Source: Cyanophora paradoxa (taxonomy: Eukaryota > Glaucocystophyceae > Cyanophorales > Cyanophoraceae). From it: a stretch of DNA of 64,000 bases. Made by a program: the position numbers and the translations under genes. The stretch spans positions 227,591-291,590 of the forward strand of contig QPMI01000099.1 in NCBI GenBank assembly GCA_004431415.1, read 5' to 3'. The notes beneath the pieces are model-generated. The model saw only the letters and a program-made list of their open reading frames with translations. It did not search any database and was not told where the DNA came from. Below, in pieces: positions 53,930-64,000 of the stretch. Positions within the stretch are counted from its first letter, which is position 1. Each line of letters opens with the position of its first letter.

Positions 53930-54640
53930 ACCCCGCGCAGGAGGTGAGCTCCTCGCCCAACGCATGCGCCGCCCTAGAGAAAACTGACGCGGGTCCGTGA
54001 CAGTGCGCGGCGGGGGTAGGCCCGTGTCTCGTTCCTTTGTACCCCCGAGGAACGGTAAGCTTCTTCATGTCGCCTCAATACCTTGTGGTTGTCACGATCG
54101 CGAGATGACGAGTACAACTCCCATCCCCGCCCGCGCAGATGGAGGAGCCCACCGAGCTCGAGGGGTACGAAGGAAAGAGGACGGAGCCCACCGCCGCCCT
54201 CCGCCACCCGTACCCCCCTCGGCCGTCACGGAGCGGCGGCGCCTCCGTCTAGGGCGGGCGGCCGCGGCGCCGCGCGTACCCCCTCGGCCGTCACGGAGCG
54301 GCGGCGCGTTCGTCTAGGGCGGGGCGGCCGCGGCGCCGCCCGTACCCCCTCGGCCGTCACGGAGCCGCGGCGTGTTCGTCTAGGGCGGGCGGCTGCGGCG
54401 CCGCCCGTACCCCCTCGGCCGTCATGGAGCCGCGGCGTGTTCGTCTAGGGCGGGGCGGCCGCGGCGCCGCGCGTACCCCTCTCGGCCGTCACGGAGCGGC
54501 GTCGATTCCGTCTAGGGCGGGGCGGCCGCGGCGCCGCGCGTACCCCCCTCGGCCGTCACGGAGCGGCGGCGCCTCCGTCTAGGGCGGGGCGGCCGCGGCG
54601 CCGCCCGTACCCCCCTCGGCCGTCACGGAGCGGCGGCGCT
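53930..54640. repeat. Right inverted arm of the GIY-YIG cassette
   Basis: In reverse complement to the left arm it has one 109-bp unit (53,930-54,060), the link with AAGTACAACTC-like and GCGCAGATGGAGGAGCCCAC words (54,100-54,200), and seven 65-67-bp units with the word CGTCACGG (CGTCATGG in one) at 54,224, 54,289, 54,355, 54,420, 54,487, 54,554 and 54,621. The core between the arms is about 1.8 kb. Confidence 0.85.
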
Positions 54641-54849
54641 TCCGTCTTTATGTTATTTTAATCCTTCTATTTCTAGACGAGTACTCCGTGTATAACTACG
54701 TGTGCCGTAGTACCGTAGGGCTTCCCGTGATCACAGTGCACACGCGCGCGCGGCCGCGATGCGGCCCGTGGAGGCTTCGAATTCGCATGCGGCGGTAGCT
54801 GAGGCAAACCACGAGCCCTCCGTGACAAGTCTCCTTTCGCGCGTGCACT

Positions 54850-57250
54850 TCAAAATTCGGTAAAACCATCGATATCAAATAATGAACTATCTATAACTAG
54901 ATCTGCATCGCGTCGGCTTCGGTTCCGGGGCGGAATGCAATCCGGAGCGGGGGCGCGGTGACCGCTTCGAATTCGGGGATGGGAGCCGGCGCCGGTGCCG
55001 GCGCGGGCGGCGGGCGGGGCCATCGAGGCCCCGCCCAACCAGTCGATCTCCAGGTAAATACTCGGGAAAAAGTGCCGTGAAGGCGCTTCTCCTTTCCGTC
55101 GATTTTTACGCGCTGCTGGATCCTTGTACGTGTTGGAGCGGAGGACGCGAGGGCCCGCGGCCCGAGTCCTCCTCGAGCGCGTCCAAGAGTTCCGTCGCCA
55201 GCGGGCTGTGGTCCTTGCCGAGGGCGCGCCGTCGGCGAGGACGATGTGCTTGTTCGCGTCGGCCATCGCGGAAAAGCTCACCCACGCGCCGCCGACCCGC
55301 ACGTGCTCGACTTGCATGCCTCGGCGTGCTCTCCGCGCGCGCAGCCCGTCTCGGGCCCGCAGAGGGGCCGGATTTCGACTTCTTGCTCCATCATCTCCCA
55401 GAAACCGCCATTCTTGCGATCGGGCCGGCGATGCACGCCTCGACCGCGCGCATCATTGAAACGACGCAGGCGATGCGGTGCTCCTCGCGCGGTCGATGCC
55501 CGTCGGCGTGTAGCGCGGATCTCCCTGCAAACCGCGGCCCGCGATCTCGGCGATCGACGGCGTGTCCAACGGCGCACCGATTCGACGGAGAAAGTCCTCC
55601 GGAATGGTGAGAGCGGCCGCCAGTTTGGACTTGGACACGCACTCCAGGAACCGACGGGCGCCTCGGCCGTCGAGTAGTCGAGGGCGGCGTACTGGGGCAC
55701 GTATTCGCTGCCCTCGCCGGGCCGGAATGGCCGTCCAGTAGAGGAGATCTTTGATTTCGTCTTCCGTATCGGGTGCCCAGAGAGGGTGCGCGATCTGGCG
55801 CAGCTGCTGTGGGACGAGGGCGGAAGGATGAAGGTCGGGGACTTTTCCGCCGCCCTCATGCATCGCAAGGCCGCCGCAACGGCCGAATTGCCGAGAGGTA
55901 CGCGCGCACGTCGGACTCGTACTGCTCGCTCGTGTCGGGGCTGCCGTTGCGAGTCTGGGCTTCAGGGCGACGGCGAGGCGGGCGGCGTCGGCCACGTTTC
56001 CGGGCGGGTTGATGCGAAACTCGACAGGGAGCCGTCGGGGGCCTTGCCCCGCGCGATACACGGGCTCGCCACCTTTACGAGTTTTCCGCCGAGTGATTCG
56101 ATCGCGTAGGCGACGGCGCTCCGGTACACACGGTACAGGCAGGAATCCAGGCGCCGAGAGAGAGTGGCGCGGTCCTCTGCGGTCCGAGCCTTTTTCGACG
56201 GCCTCTCTTCGCCTTCGGACCCTTTCCACCGTCTTCGTCGGTGTCGGAAGCCGCCATCTTGATCGCTTCAGATTCGGCATCTTCGAGGGCCTCCTCCTCG
56301 GGCGGCGCTCGGAGGGAGCCTTTTAGAACGCTGGCGAGAGAGGCCTCGAACTCCTCGACAACGCTTTGATCGCGCCGTCCGAGGCTCCCGTGTCGCCGCG
56401 AAGGGCGAGCGCCCTCGCCAGAAGAGGGCCTTCGACGATCTTTAGGTCGACGAGGGCGGGGCTCGCGGCGAGGCGGGCGAGTCCCGCCGCCTTGACATCG
56501 TCGATCGAACCGAAGGCGATGGTCGCAGGTGAAAATTGAAGGGGTGGAGCGGATGGAGCGGGTGCAACTCGGGGACGCCGAGCGTTGCCAAGATCATCTC
56601 CGTGCTCTTCTTCACCTCGTGAAGGGATTGCAGGCGGACCCGGACGAGTTCGAAGCGACGTTATCGATGTCGCACTTGGCCTCGCGCGCCGCGTACGTGG
56701 GCTCGTCGACCTGGGTGAGGTAGATGCCGAGGCGCGCGCGCCTACGCATCGACTCGATTGTCTTGCTGGCCATAAAGTCCTCCGGAGTTGTCGCGTAGAG
56801 CGGCTGCCCAAGCGTCATCGAGACCTGAGCCTTGTTTAAAACCGCCTGGATGGCCGACTCGTACTCCTCGGTCGCATCATCCTGCGATATGCCGAACTCT
56901 TCGCCGAGAGAATTACCGCTCCCATTTCGATCGTCGCCGGACTTGGAGACGAAACGCACAAAATCCCCGTGGAAGCGGCAGTCGAAGGAGATGCCGGGGG
57001 TGGTAGCCAACAAATTCGGGGCGTACTCTTGAGATTTGTAGACGGCGTCCCCGGTCCGTCCACCTCGGCCACCAAGGATTTGAATTCTTTCGCATCCAAC
57101 GACACCCGTTCGAGGAGGTCCCGTGGTTCGCGATGTAGACGCGCTGCGCGCCGAGATGGCACATCAACTTCTCCACGAGCATCCGATCGGGCCAGGTGTG
57201 ATGCGCATTCCGCTCGGCGGTCACGTTTGCGTACACCATGGCGAGCAGGC
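54850..57250 (-). pseudogene. Degenerate C-terminal part of a large viral-type protein, or a second gene
   Basis: Coding character continues on the minus strand with frequent frame changes. Fragments that look genuine include ERLLAMVYANVTAERNAHHT and EKLMCHLGAQRVYIANH (57.1-57.3 kb), GISFDCRFHGDFVRFVSKSG and QVSMTLGQPLYATTPEDFMA (56.7-57.0 kb), TIPEDFLRRIGAPLDTPSIA (about 55.6 kb), and a terminal DLVIDSSLFDIDGFTEF ending at 54,850. I recognise no domain here. It follows directly on the helicase relic and may be its C-terminus or a separate gene of the same element. Confidence 0.45.
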
Positions 57251-60200
57251 GCTCCTCCTCAACATATTCGCGCCATCGCCGTTCGAAAGACTCGTCGTCC
57301 TCGTTGCGCTCGCGCTGAAAAAGGTCGGAGCGACCCTTTTCCAACTCGGCCAGGCGTCCGCCCAGGCGACGAAAAGATGGCGTTCGGGTCCACGGGAAGG
57401 GTGGCCTCCTTGTCCGCGTCCGAGAAACGCTGGCAGTACATGTTGAGACGTACGTGGTTCGCCGAAGGAAGCTCTTCCAGATGCCGCACGCGGTTGTTCG
57501 CCTGGACCTCGCGATCCGTCCTCCAGTCCGCCCAGCGTCCGTCATGAGCCTGAACTTGGGCCGGAACACGTGCCCGTCGAAGCCGACTTGAACGACGTAG
57601 TTGGCCATGATCACATCCTTCGTATTCCATTTCTCGGCGTCGTTCAGGTCGCGTCGCCGCTCGGCGGGGCAGTCGGCGAAGCCAAAAGGACCCGCTTTTC
57701 GGTAAATTGCGGGTTCAACGCGGCCATAACGGCGAAGTTCCGGAACATGTGCTGCTTGTCGGCGTGCAGGTTTGACGTTCGTATCACCGGTCGTCCCTTT
57801 GCGCTCTTTGTAGCCGGTTTCGGAAGGCATGCCGCGGAGAAGAAGGGGCTCCAGGCGATGGGCACGACAACGTGGACCTCTTCGCGTAGCGAGCGAGGGA
57901 CTCGGGGCTCGAGAGTTGGAAGACGACCATCGTCTCGCCGGCGGTACCTGGGACGCGAGAACTTCGAGGTGCCAAGGCTGCAAATCCTGGCACATCGCGA
58001 TGACCGACTTGCTCCGTCGCATCGCACGGAGGAGTCTCTTCACGATTTCTTCCGGATGCCGTTGAACGTCTCGGAGCTCGAAAAGCGACCGAGCAAGCAG
58101 TTAAGCTCGTCCGCAATGAGAATCCGCGCCGCGAGTCGATGTTCTTGACGTTTCAGCCTTGTGAAAGCTCTCCGCGCACACGACGATGCGATCGTGCATC
58201 AATCGCTTTTCTTGTCCCGTCTGCTCTTCTCCTTGGCATTTCCGGCACCGTCCGGTACCTCGGAAGCGCTGCGCGTGAAGGGGGCTGTTCTCGTCAACCT
58301 CGCCTTGCGCGCGTCCGTTTGCGATGTACGTAGCGTAGCGAGCCGTGGCTCGGAGGCCGTGGCCGTCGATAAGAGTTGCGATTCGAGATAGTTGAGAGTC
58401 CGTTCGGGTTGTCGGCGAGCACGGCGCGCGTCTTCTGCGCGCCGCATCCGGCTGCAATCGCGATGGTGTGGGGAAGGGCCACCTTGGGGTCCGTTGAGGA
58501 GCGCAGCGGGTCACCATCACGCCGTCGCCGAGTGGGGAAGATCGTCGATCATGATGACCTTGTAATTGCACGACGGGTGTAGATGCCGCGGTCTTGTCGC
58601 CTCCGGGATGAGGGGCTGGTCGATCGGTGGCGAAAGATCCTGGGCGAGGCGGGCGCCACTGCGGGCGACGCGAAGGAGAGGTCGGGACGCGCGTCGGCCG
58701 AGTGACTGAGCATTGGCTCCAGAACGTTGGTTCGAATGGCATCCGAGACGGCCATCAGCTGTCTTTGACCGGGTTTTGAAAGAAAATGCTCCGCTTGAGC
58801 TCCATGCCACACGCTCCGGCCATGAAGCGGCCGGACCTGACCCGACTTGCGACGGAGATAAAGTGCGTCGTCGAACTTTGTAAACGCGGCCCGCAACGCG
58901 CGCGTCCACGCGAGAGAGGGACGCGTTGCACGTCTCCGTCTGATCTTGACCGTTCAAGCTCTTGTAGCGGCACTTTACCAGACTTTTCCGTCGAGAAGGC
59001 TGACGCAGGCCATGTGGTTCGTCTCGTCCTTCGAGCCGTAGTAGACGGCAATGACGAGGCGGTTTACCTTGGCCTCGAGCACTCCCAGTACGGATGGATG
59101 ACGTCGCGTTCCTCGGCGGGCGTTGCGCCGACGGCGTCGAGGCTCCGAGCGAGCTTGGGAAGCGGCGGAAGTCGGACTCGTACACGCACGAGTGGAGCAT
59201 GGCGTTGAGGGTTTCGAAGAAATTCTTCTCGAGCTCCACAATCTTTTCGCCCGGACCCCCGTATGCCGTCGTGGTGAAGTGGATCGCGTGGTTCAGCTCG
59301 CACTGAGAGCTCATACAACGGACGCTCGCCCGAAACACGCCAGGCATGCCGTTTCCGCAAACGGTGACGAGGGCCGGTTGGTCTTATGTGGAGACGTACG
59401 GACACTCGCCCTGCAACGCGTTGAGGGATTCGGAACGGTCACAAAGTTGAAGTAATTGATGGTTCGGCCGCTGTTGCACGTCTTGGCGTTGCGGCTCGTA
59501 AACGTAAGCGCCCGATGGCCGTCCGGGAAGAGCTTTTCGCACACGCGAAACGCGACATCGAATGCCTCTTTGCACTCCGACGAGCCGCCGCCGACGTCGC
59601 TCCCAGCAATTGTAATCGACGGCACGGTAGCGCGCTCGGTGGCTGGCCGTGGGAAGACTCGCCGACGCTCGGGATGGGATGGATCGCTCGTAGTTCGCTG
59701 CGATATAGTCGTGAAGCGACGGAGGTGCCCGAGACGCCTCGATCGCCCGTGGGTCGGGCGCCTCGCGAGGGATGGGAACATCGAGGAAATCTTTGTTGGG
59801 TCGAGCGGTGGGTAGATCATCGCACAGTACGAGTTGCTCTTCGGGTTTCGCGCGTCCGGAAGGCGTAGACCTTGGCCGCGGCTCCAACTCCTCGTCGACA
59901 TGACGCGAGATGCAGGCGATCTTCTCCTCGGAGAGCACTTGAAAACCGCGAGAACCGCGCCGAGATCTCGTTGCGAAGGCTAGACGCGCCTCCGGATTGT
60001 CCAGACGAAGGCAAAATGCTCAAAGTCGTCGTGAAAGACATGGGCCCCGCGGAAGCCCAGGACGACGAAGGCTTACGGTCGGGACCGAAAGTCTTTGCGA
60101 TCTCGACGCGCACTCGACCACACGCTCCAGCGCGCGCTACGCGATGTACTCGGCGTACGTGCGGCATTTGTCAAAGTGCTCCTTAAGGACTTGAGCGCCG

Positions 60201-60774
60201 CGCCGTCGCCATCCGGTGCGCGCTGCTCGACGATTTGAGAGCTTCTCGCGTCCAGCGCACGCCTCGCTCAGGTCGGCGTCCACATCCACATAGGCGCGGC
60301 TGTACACGACGGTTTCGCGACCGCCCGACGCCGCGATCACCTTGTAGTCGAAGTGGACTTGAGGAACTTGCCGCGAAAATCATCTGCCTCCAGACGACGA
60401 GCGAATGGAGGCGAATTTTGGGCCAATGTACGGATTGTGGGATTGTTTCCGACGGGCTTGACGAAGCCTCGATTGTCGGCGGGGGAGAGGGCCAGGGCGG
60501 CTCGGCGCGCTCGGAGCCGGCGCCTCTGGTGCGGCGAGCTCGAGCATGCGCGTGCCGCGACGCACGCGTCCGCCATCTCGACATCGACGTCGCGATCGGC
60601 CGTCGAGATCGCTTGGCCCCCGCCGCGCCTCGCGATCGTGGTTCGCCGGCACACCTCCATGCTCTTCGTTTGCGATATCGATATCGATTGTGCGCCGATT
60701 TCAGCGCCCGTTCGCCTTTTCCAGCAGCAGGCGAGGGCGGAAGATCGCACGAATTCGTGCGTCCGTCTCGACAC
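57250..60774 (-). pseudogene. Relic of a viral-type primase / origin-binding (Herpes_ori_bp, UL9-like) superfamily-2 helicase
   Basis: Read on the minus strand with frame changes every 100-300 bases, the pieces fit the Pfam Herpes_ori_bp helicase in order. Motif I is degenerate, IAIAAGCGAQKTRAVLAD (58,429-58,460). It is followed by DRIVVCAESFHKA (about 58,170-58,210), motif II ILIADELNCLLGRFSSSE (about 58,085-58,125), motif III SVIAMCQDLQPW (57,975-58,010), and NTKDVIMANYVVQVGFDGHV with REVQANNRVRHLEE (57,470-57,620) as motifs V-VI. Upstream, YVDVDADLSEA (about 60,255-60,295) could be the DxD motif of an archaeo-eukaryotic primase. IDDLPHSATA (about 58,525-58,555) precedes the helicase. Primase and origin-binding helicases of this type occur in herpesviruses and several giant-virus lineages. 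The gene is broken as it stands. Confidence 0.6.
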
Positions 60775-60839
60775 TCATGTCCGAGGGCGGTACCGTCGAC
60801 GTCCGGGGCCCGGACCTTCACGGCACGCCCGGGCCCGTC

Positions 60840-61930
60840 TCCTTATATATGTGCCGGCCCTCCCGGCACGTGCACGGCCCCACGGCCATGACCATGGCCA
60901 TGGCCCCTCCTCGAGCTCCCGAGCCCGCGTCGGGATCGCGTCCCCGGCCCCTCCCGCCCCGCCCGGACTGCCGGGCCTGCGGCGGAGCCGCTCCTCTCGT
61001 CGCCGCAGTGCACTCTGCTGCGCTGCCGAGCGCGGTACGAGCGCGAGCGCAGGAGGCCGTGCGCGTGACCGGGGGGCCCTGCCCCGCGGCCAGCGACGTC
61101 GACCCCGCGTCGGACGCGTGCGCCGCATCTGCAAGCGATCCGACGGGCTCGTCGTCGCCTACTGCGGCCGCTGCCGAATCGTCTTACCCCTCCAGTCCTT
61201 CCAGATGGCGACTGAGGGCAGGTTTTACAGCGGTGCCCAACGTGTCGGCGCGAGGACGATCGAGCTAGAGCGGCGAGGCTGAGGGGCGCGCCGTCTTGGA
61301 GAAAATTGCATAAAATCGAAACGCGGAGCATTCGAGGTACCCACTGGGCCATGACGCTCGAGCTCGTCCCGTACGACCCAAGTGGGCGCTGCCCGCTGCT
61401 GGCTCGCCGTCGAGCCGAGAGATTCGAGCGTGCGGTACGAGCGGTTGAGCAGCCGCTCGATGGGGACCCGGCGAGGGATTTTCGCGCACGTCGTCAGCAC
61501 GAACAGTTTGCGACGCTTTGCTTTGTGGCGTGGCGGTGCTTTCGCAATCGTTTCCGCGAGCCTCCTCGGGAATCTGCGTTCCGGACGGTGTCCCGTCTGT
61601 CTGGACCGCCTCTTGCGGCCCGTCGCCCTCTCCTGCGGACACGTAATGGATTTCCACTGCCTCGTACGCGTGCATCACGCCACGTGCCCCTCTGCCGCGC
61701 CGCGGTCGAGCCAGACGGGATCTACGCGCTGACCGACGAGCACCGTCGCCGGGCGGCCTCGGAGGAGGGTTACGTCCAGCGGCTTCGCGAGGCCGCCTCG
61801 CCGACGGCGATCTCGGCTGGATGGCCGATCGGATCCGGCGAAGGCTCGCGGACCCGTCTTGGATGGCGTGGGACTCGCCGAAGAGCGCGAGAGAGGCGCG
61901 CCTGCATTGTACAGAACTGCGCGCGTCGAG
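60840..61930 (+). pseudogene. RING-finger protein relic, divergent from the primase-helicase relic
   Basis: The plus strand has CPVCLDRLLRPVALSCGHVM followed by DFHCLVRVHHATCP at 61,589-61,690, a C3HC4-type RING lacking only its last Cys pair in frame. In the next frame the sequence continues CPLCRAAVEPDGIYALTDEH, so a one-base change at a run of four C near 61,687 breaks it. Upstream, LVVAYCGRCRIVLPLQSFQM (about 61,150-61,210) may be another metal-binding segment. RING proteins are E3 ubiquitin ligases and are frequent in large DNA viruses. The opposite orientation to the helicase relic suggests a shared promoter region near 60,780-60,840. Confidence 0.5.
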
Positions 61931-63248
61931 GGCTGCGGCCGTATCGATGCTCATTTCGCAGAGAGCCTCGGCCGTGGCGGTCGGCGGCGCATGCGCAGGC
62001 TGAACGTCGGACGCGTATACGTGCATGTACGCGTACGTATAGCGCGTATACGGCCGCAACCATAGCCAGTCGAGCTAACGTACGCGAAGTACTCAGCCGA
62101 GTCCCAGTACGAGTAAACTTGTAAATGAAATGAATCAAAATCGTCCTCGTCGAGCTCGAGCTCGAGAGAGTGTGTCGCGGTCGCGGCCGATAGCGATAGC
62201 ACAACGCGAGCACGTCGCGCGCGCGTGGGCGTCGGCCTCGGCAGCCGGCGCCCCGCACAGGCCTAAGGTCGGCGCGCGCGCGACCATGGGCGGCGCGCCT
62301 CGAGCTCGAGCTCGAACGCGAGCTGCGGCGCCTGGCGCTCGCGCGGGCGCGGCGAGCGCGGACGCGCGCGCAATTCGTGTCTCAGCGCGGACAGCGCCGG
62401 CGGATGGCTTAGGCTATAGCTAGCGCTGGCGCGCCGGCGGCCGCGTCGCGCGGGGCCGGGGCTCGAGCTCGGCGCTCGCCCCGGACTTCGAGCGCCCGCG
62501 GCCGGCGCAGCACTAGTACGTATACTGGATCCGACCGCCGGCGCCGGACCGGCTGCAGGGCCGGGCCGCGGCCGCGGGCTCGGCGTCGCGCGCGGCGACA
62601 TCGATCTCAGGAGTCCGCGCCCGTTGCGGGCCATCCGAGCCCCTAGGCAAAGCGGCCTCGCCTCCGTGACAGATCTAGCCATAGACGGCCGCGGCCCGCG
62701 CCGCGGCCGCGCGCGGGCCGGCGGGCGGCGGCGGAGCGATTGCGACCCTAGATGGTTCGCCTCGGCTCCGTGACAGTGACTCAGTGACTCTACCGGTACG
62801 GCGGTACGTCTCTACGCGGAGTCTACGCCGACTCGACGTGCGACGTCGACGTGACTCTCTCGCCGAGTCCCGGCCCCGGGTCGGTCCGACGTCGACGCCG
62901 CTCGACGTCGACGGTCGCCGAGTAACATCACTGTACAGTGTACATATATACTATGATACTCAGGCTATGATATATATGTACACCATAGTCGAGCTCGAGC
63001 GGCCGTCGACCGCGTACTACGGTACGAGTTCCGAAGTTCGAATTCGAAGAACTGATCATGATGCGCATGCGCATTCAATATTCAATGATATCGATCATGA
63101 TCATGATCATGATTGCGCATGCGCCGTGCACATGTACAGGTACGTCATCATCGGCGTCATGATGATATGGATGCCATGATGCGCATCACGCGCGCGACGG
63201 GTACCGGGCGTACTACCGGCCGGCGGTGGTCCAGCTAGTGCAGTCGAC
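61931..63248. other. No gene; palindrome-rich DNA
   Basis: Long frames at 62.2-62.7 kb are compositional. Self-complementary words dominate (CGAGCTCGAGCTCGAG at 62,150, GACGTCGACG near 62,840-62,920, GATCATGATCATGATCATGA near 63,092). Two GTGACAG-containing words near 62,665 and 62,767 (CTCCGTGACAG) recall the core of the 67-bp minisatellite. Confidence 0.55.
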
Positions 63249-63381
63249 GTCGCGTTGAAGTTCACGCGACGGGTGGTCCGGTGCAGTCGCGTTGAAGTTC
63301 ACGCGACGGGTGGTGCTGTGCAGTCGCGTTGAAGTTCACGCGACGGGTGGTCCGGTGCAGTCGCGTTGAAGTTCACGCGAC
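63249..63381. repeat. 37-bp tandem repeat, four copies, each a perfect hairpin
   Basis: At 63,249, 63,286, 63,323 and 63,360 the sequence GTCGCGT, then TGAAGTTC, then ACGCGAC occurs: a 7-bp perfect stem with an 8-base spacer. Copies are 37 bp apart, joined by GGGTGGTCCGGTGCA or a close variant. No coding frame covers it. Confidence 0.92.
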
Positions 63382-63389
63382 GGTCCAGG

Positions 63390-63604
63390 GCAAAACGAAA
63401 TAATTTCGATCATGAAAATAATTCTATTTTCCATGAATGACCCCCCGAGCCGGCGCGCGAGGGGCCCGAGGGCTCAGGTCTTTTATATGTTTTGAGCCCA
63501 TGGGACACGCGCGAGGGGCTGCGCGAGGGGTCTTTTATATCATTTAGAATTAGATGTCGGCCAAAAATAGACCCGGCCGGGGGCCGGGACCGTAAAATAT
63601 TTTT
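63390..63604. other. AT-richer spacer, nothing recognised
   Basis: It includes an imperfect inverted pair (GAAATAATTTCGATCATGAA, then AAAATAATTCTATTTTCCAT) and a duplicated word, GCGCGAGGGG...TCTTTTATAT, at about 63,453 and 63,508. No gene is seen. Confidence 0.5.
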
Positions 63605-63830
63605 AATTTAATTGCCACGTATAAAAACGTACCGGAATTGCCGAGTCGATAAATTGCCGAGGCCAGCTAGACAATTAAATTGAGACAATTGCCAAGTTCT
63701 TCTATGGCGTCCTAAGAGAATCCCTACCCCAAACAACATTGCCGTGTCGTTAAATTGCCGAATTCGGCGCGCGTATACGTCTCGGCAATTATTAATTACT
63801 AAGTTAATTAATATTTGCGGCAAGTTGCCG
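63605..63830. mobile_element. Diverged AATTGCCG-family MITE-like element
   Basis: Repeated AATTGCCG/CGGCAATT words, the central GTTCTTCTATGGCGTCCTAAG and the AAATTGCCGAATTCGGC segment match the interior of the elements at 12,386 and 31,498. The CTGTAGG ends are not preserved, so boundaries are approximate. Confidence 0.6.
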
Positions 63831-64000
63831 GCAACTACGCGGCCTACGCCGGCCGTAATGCGGCCGCGGTACTACCGTACGCGTAGTACGTATACAGCCC
63901 GGCCGCGGCCCGCCGTATACGTACTACGTAGTAGTACGGTAGTACTACGTATACGCGGCGACCGCGGCGCCAGGCGCCGCCAGCTATAGCTATTAGCTAC

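Noticed and set aside
62130-62700. Arg/Ala-rich frames of about 100-140 aa on both strands
   Set aside because: They are composed of GAGCTCGAGCTCG- and GGCCGCGG-type palindromes without protein-like composition.

Overview
This is nuclear DNA of a GC-rich, intron-rich eukaryote. The best guess is a unicellular alga (stramenopile or haptophyte type), but the taxon is not proven. Six host genes could be modelled exon by exon. Their short introns run GT to (C/T)AG, and the reading frame closes at the junctions I checked. The rest is mostly repeats: a 620-bp satellite, two near-identical LINE copies, a CACTA DNA transposon, MITE-like elements, segmental duplications and several minisatellites.

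Left third (1-16 kb): a Ulp1/C48 protease ORF that runs off the left edge and resembles the N-terminal part of a NeSL-like non-LTR retrotransposon; a complete 6-exon coiled-coil/acidic gene (2,596-5,023, minus); an inverted, exon-deleted copy of that gene (8.4-9.6 kb); a 1.75-kb block repeated in direct orientation at 27.3-29.2 kb; and the satellite array (11.4-16.1 kb), which carries a MITE insertion and a 5'-truncated LINE with a 16-bp target-site duplication.

Middle (16-46 kb): an F-box/LRR gene with a LINE in an intron; a membrane coiled-coil gene built from duplicated mini-exons; two unidentified multi-exon genes; and a ~13-kb proteinase-K-like secreted subtilase gene with tandem beta-sandwich-type exons. 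One subtilase exon is split by a 2.9-kb CACTA element with a CAT target duplication. Removing the element and one CAT restores the frame exactly.

Right third (46-64 kb): a 5-exon histone H3 variant with CENP-A-type features; a 111-aa ORF; and a 582-aa cysteine-rich/acidic gene. These are followed by a different kind of DNA without recognisable introns. It has 109-bp and 67-bp minisatellites, some arranged as long inverted arms around an intact GIY-YIG nuclease gene, a small 73-aa ORF, and about 7 kb of frameshifted relics. The relics resemble a viral-type primase/origin-binding (UL9-like) helicase with a divergent RING-finger relic beside it. I read this as a decayed insertion of a large DNA virus or virus-like element next to, or including, a GIY-YIG cassette. 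The window ends with a hairpin minisatellite and a MITE-like palindromic element.

The observations I would follow first are the GIY-YIG cassette with repeat-array inverted arms, the viral primase-helicase relic, the candidate centromeric H3, and the frame-perfect CACTA insertion.
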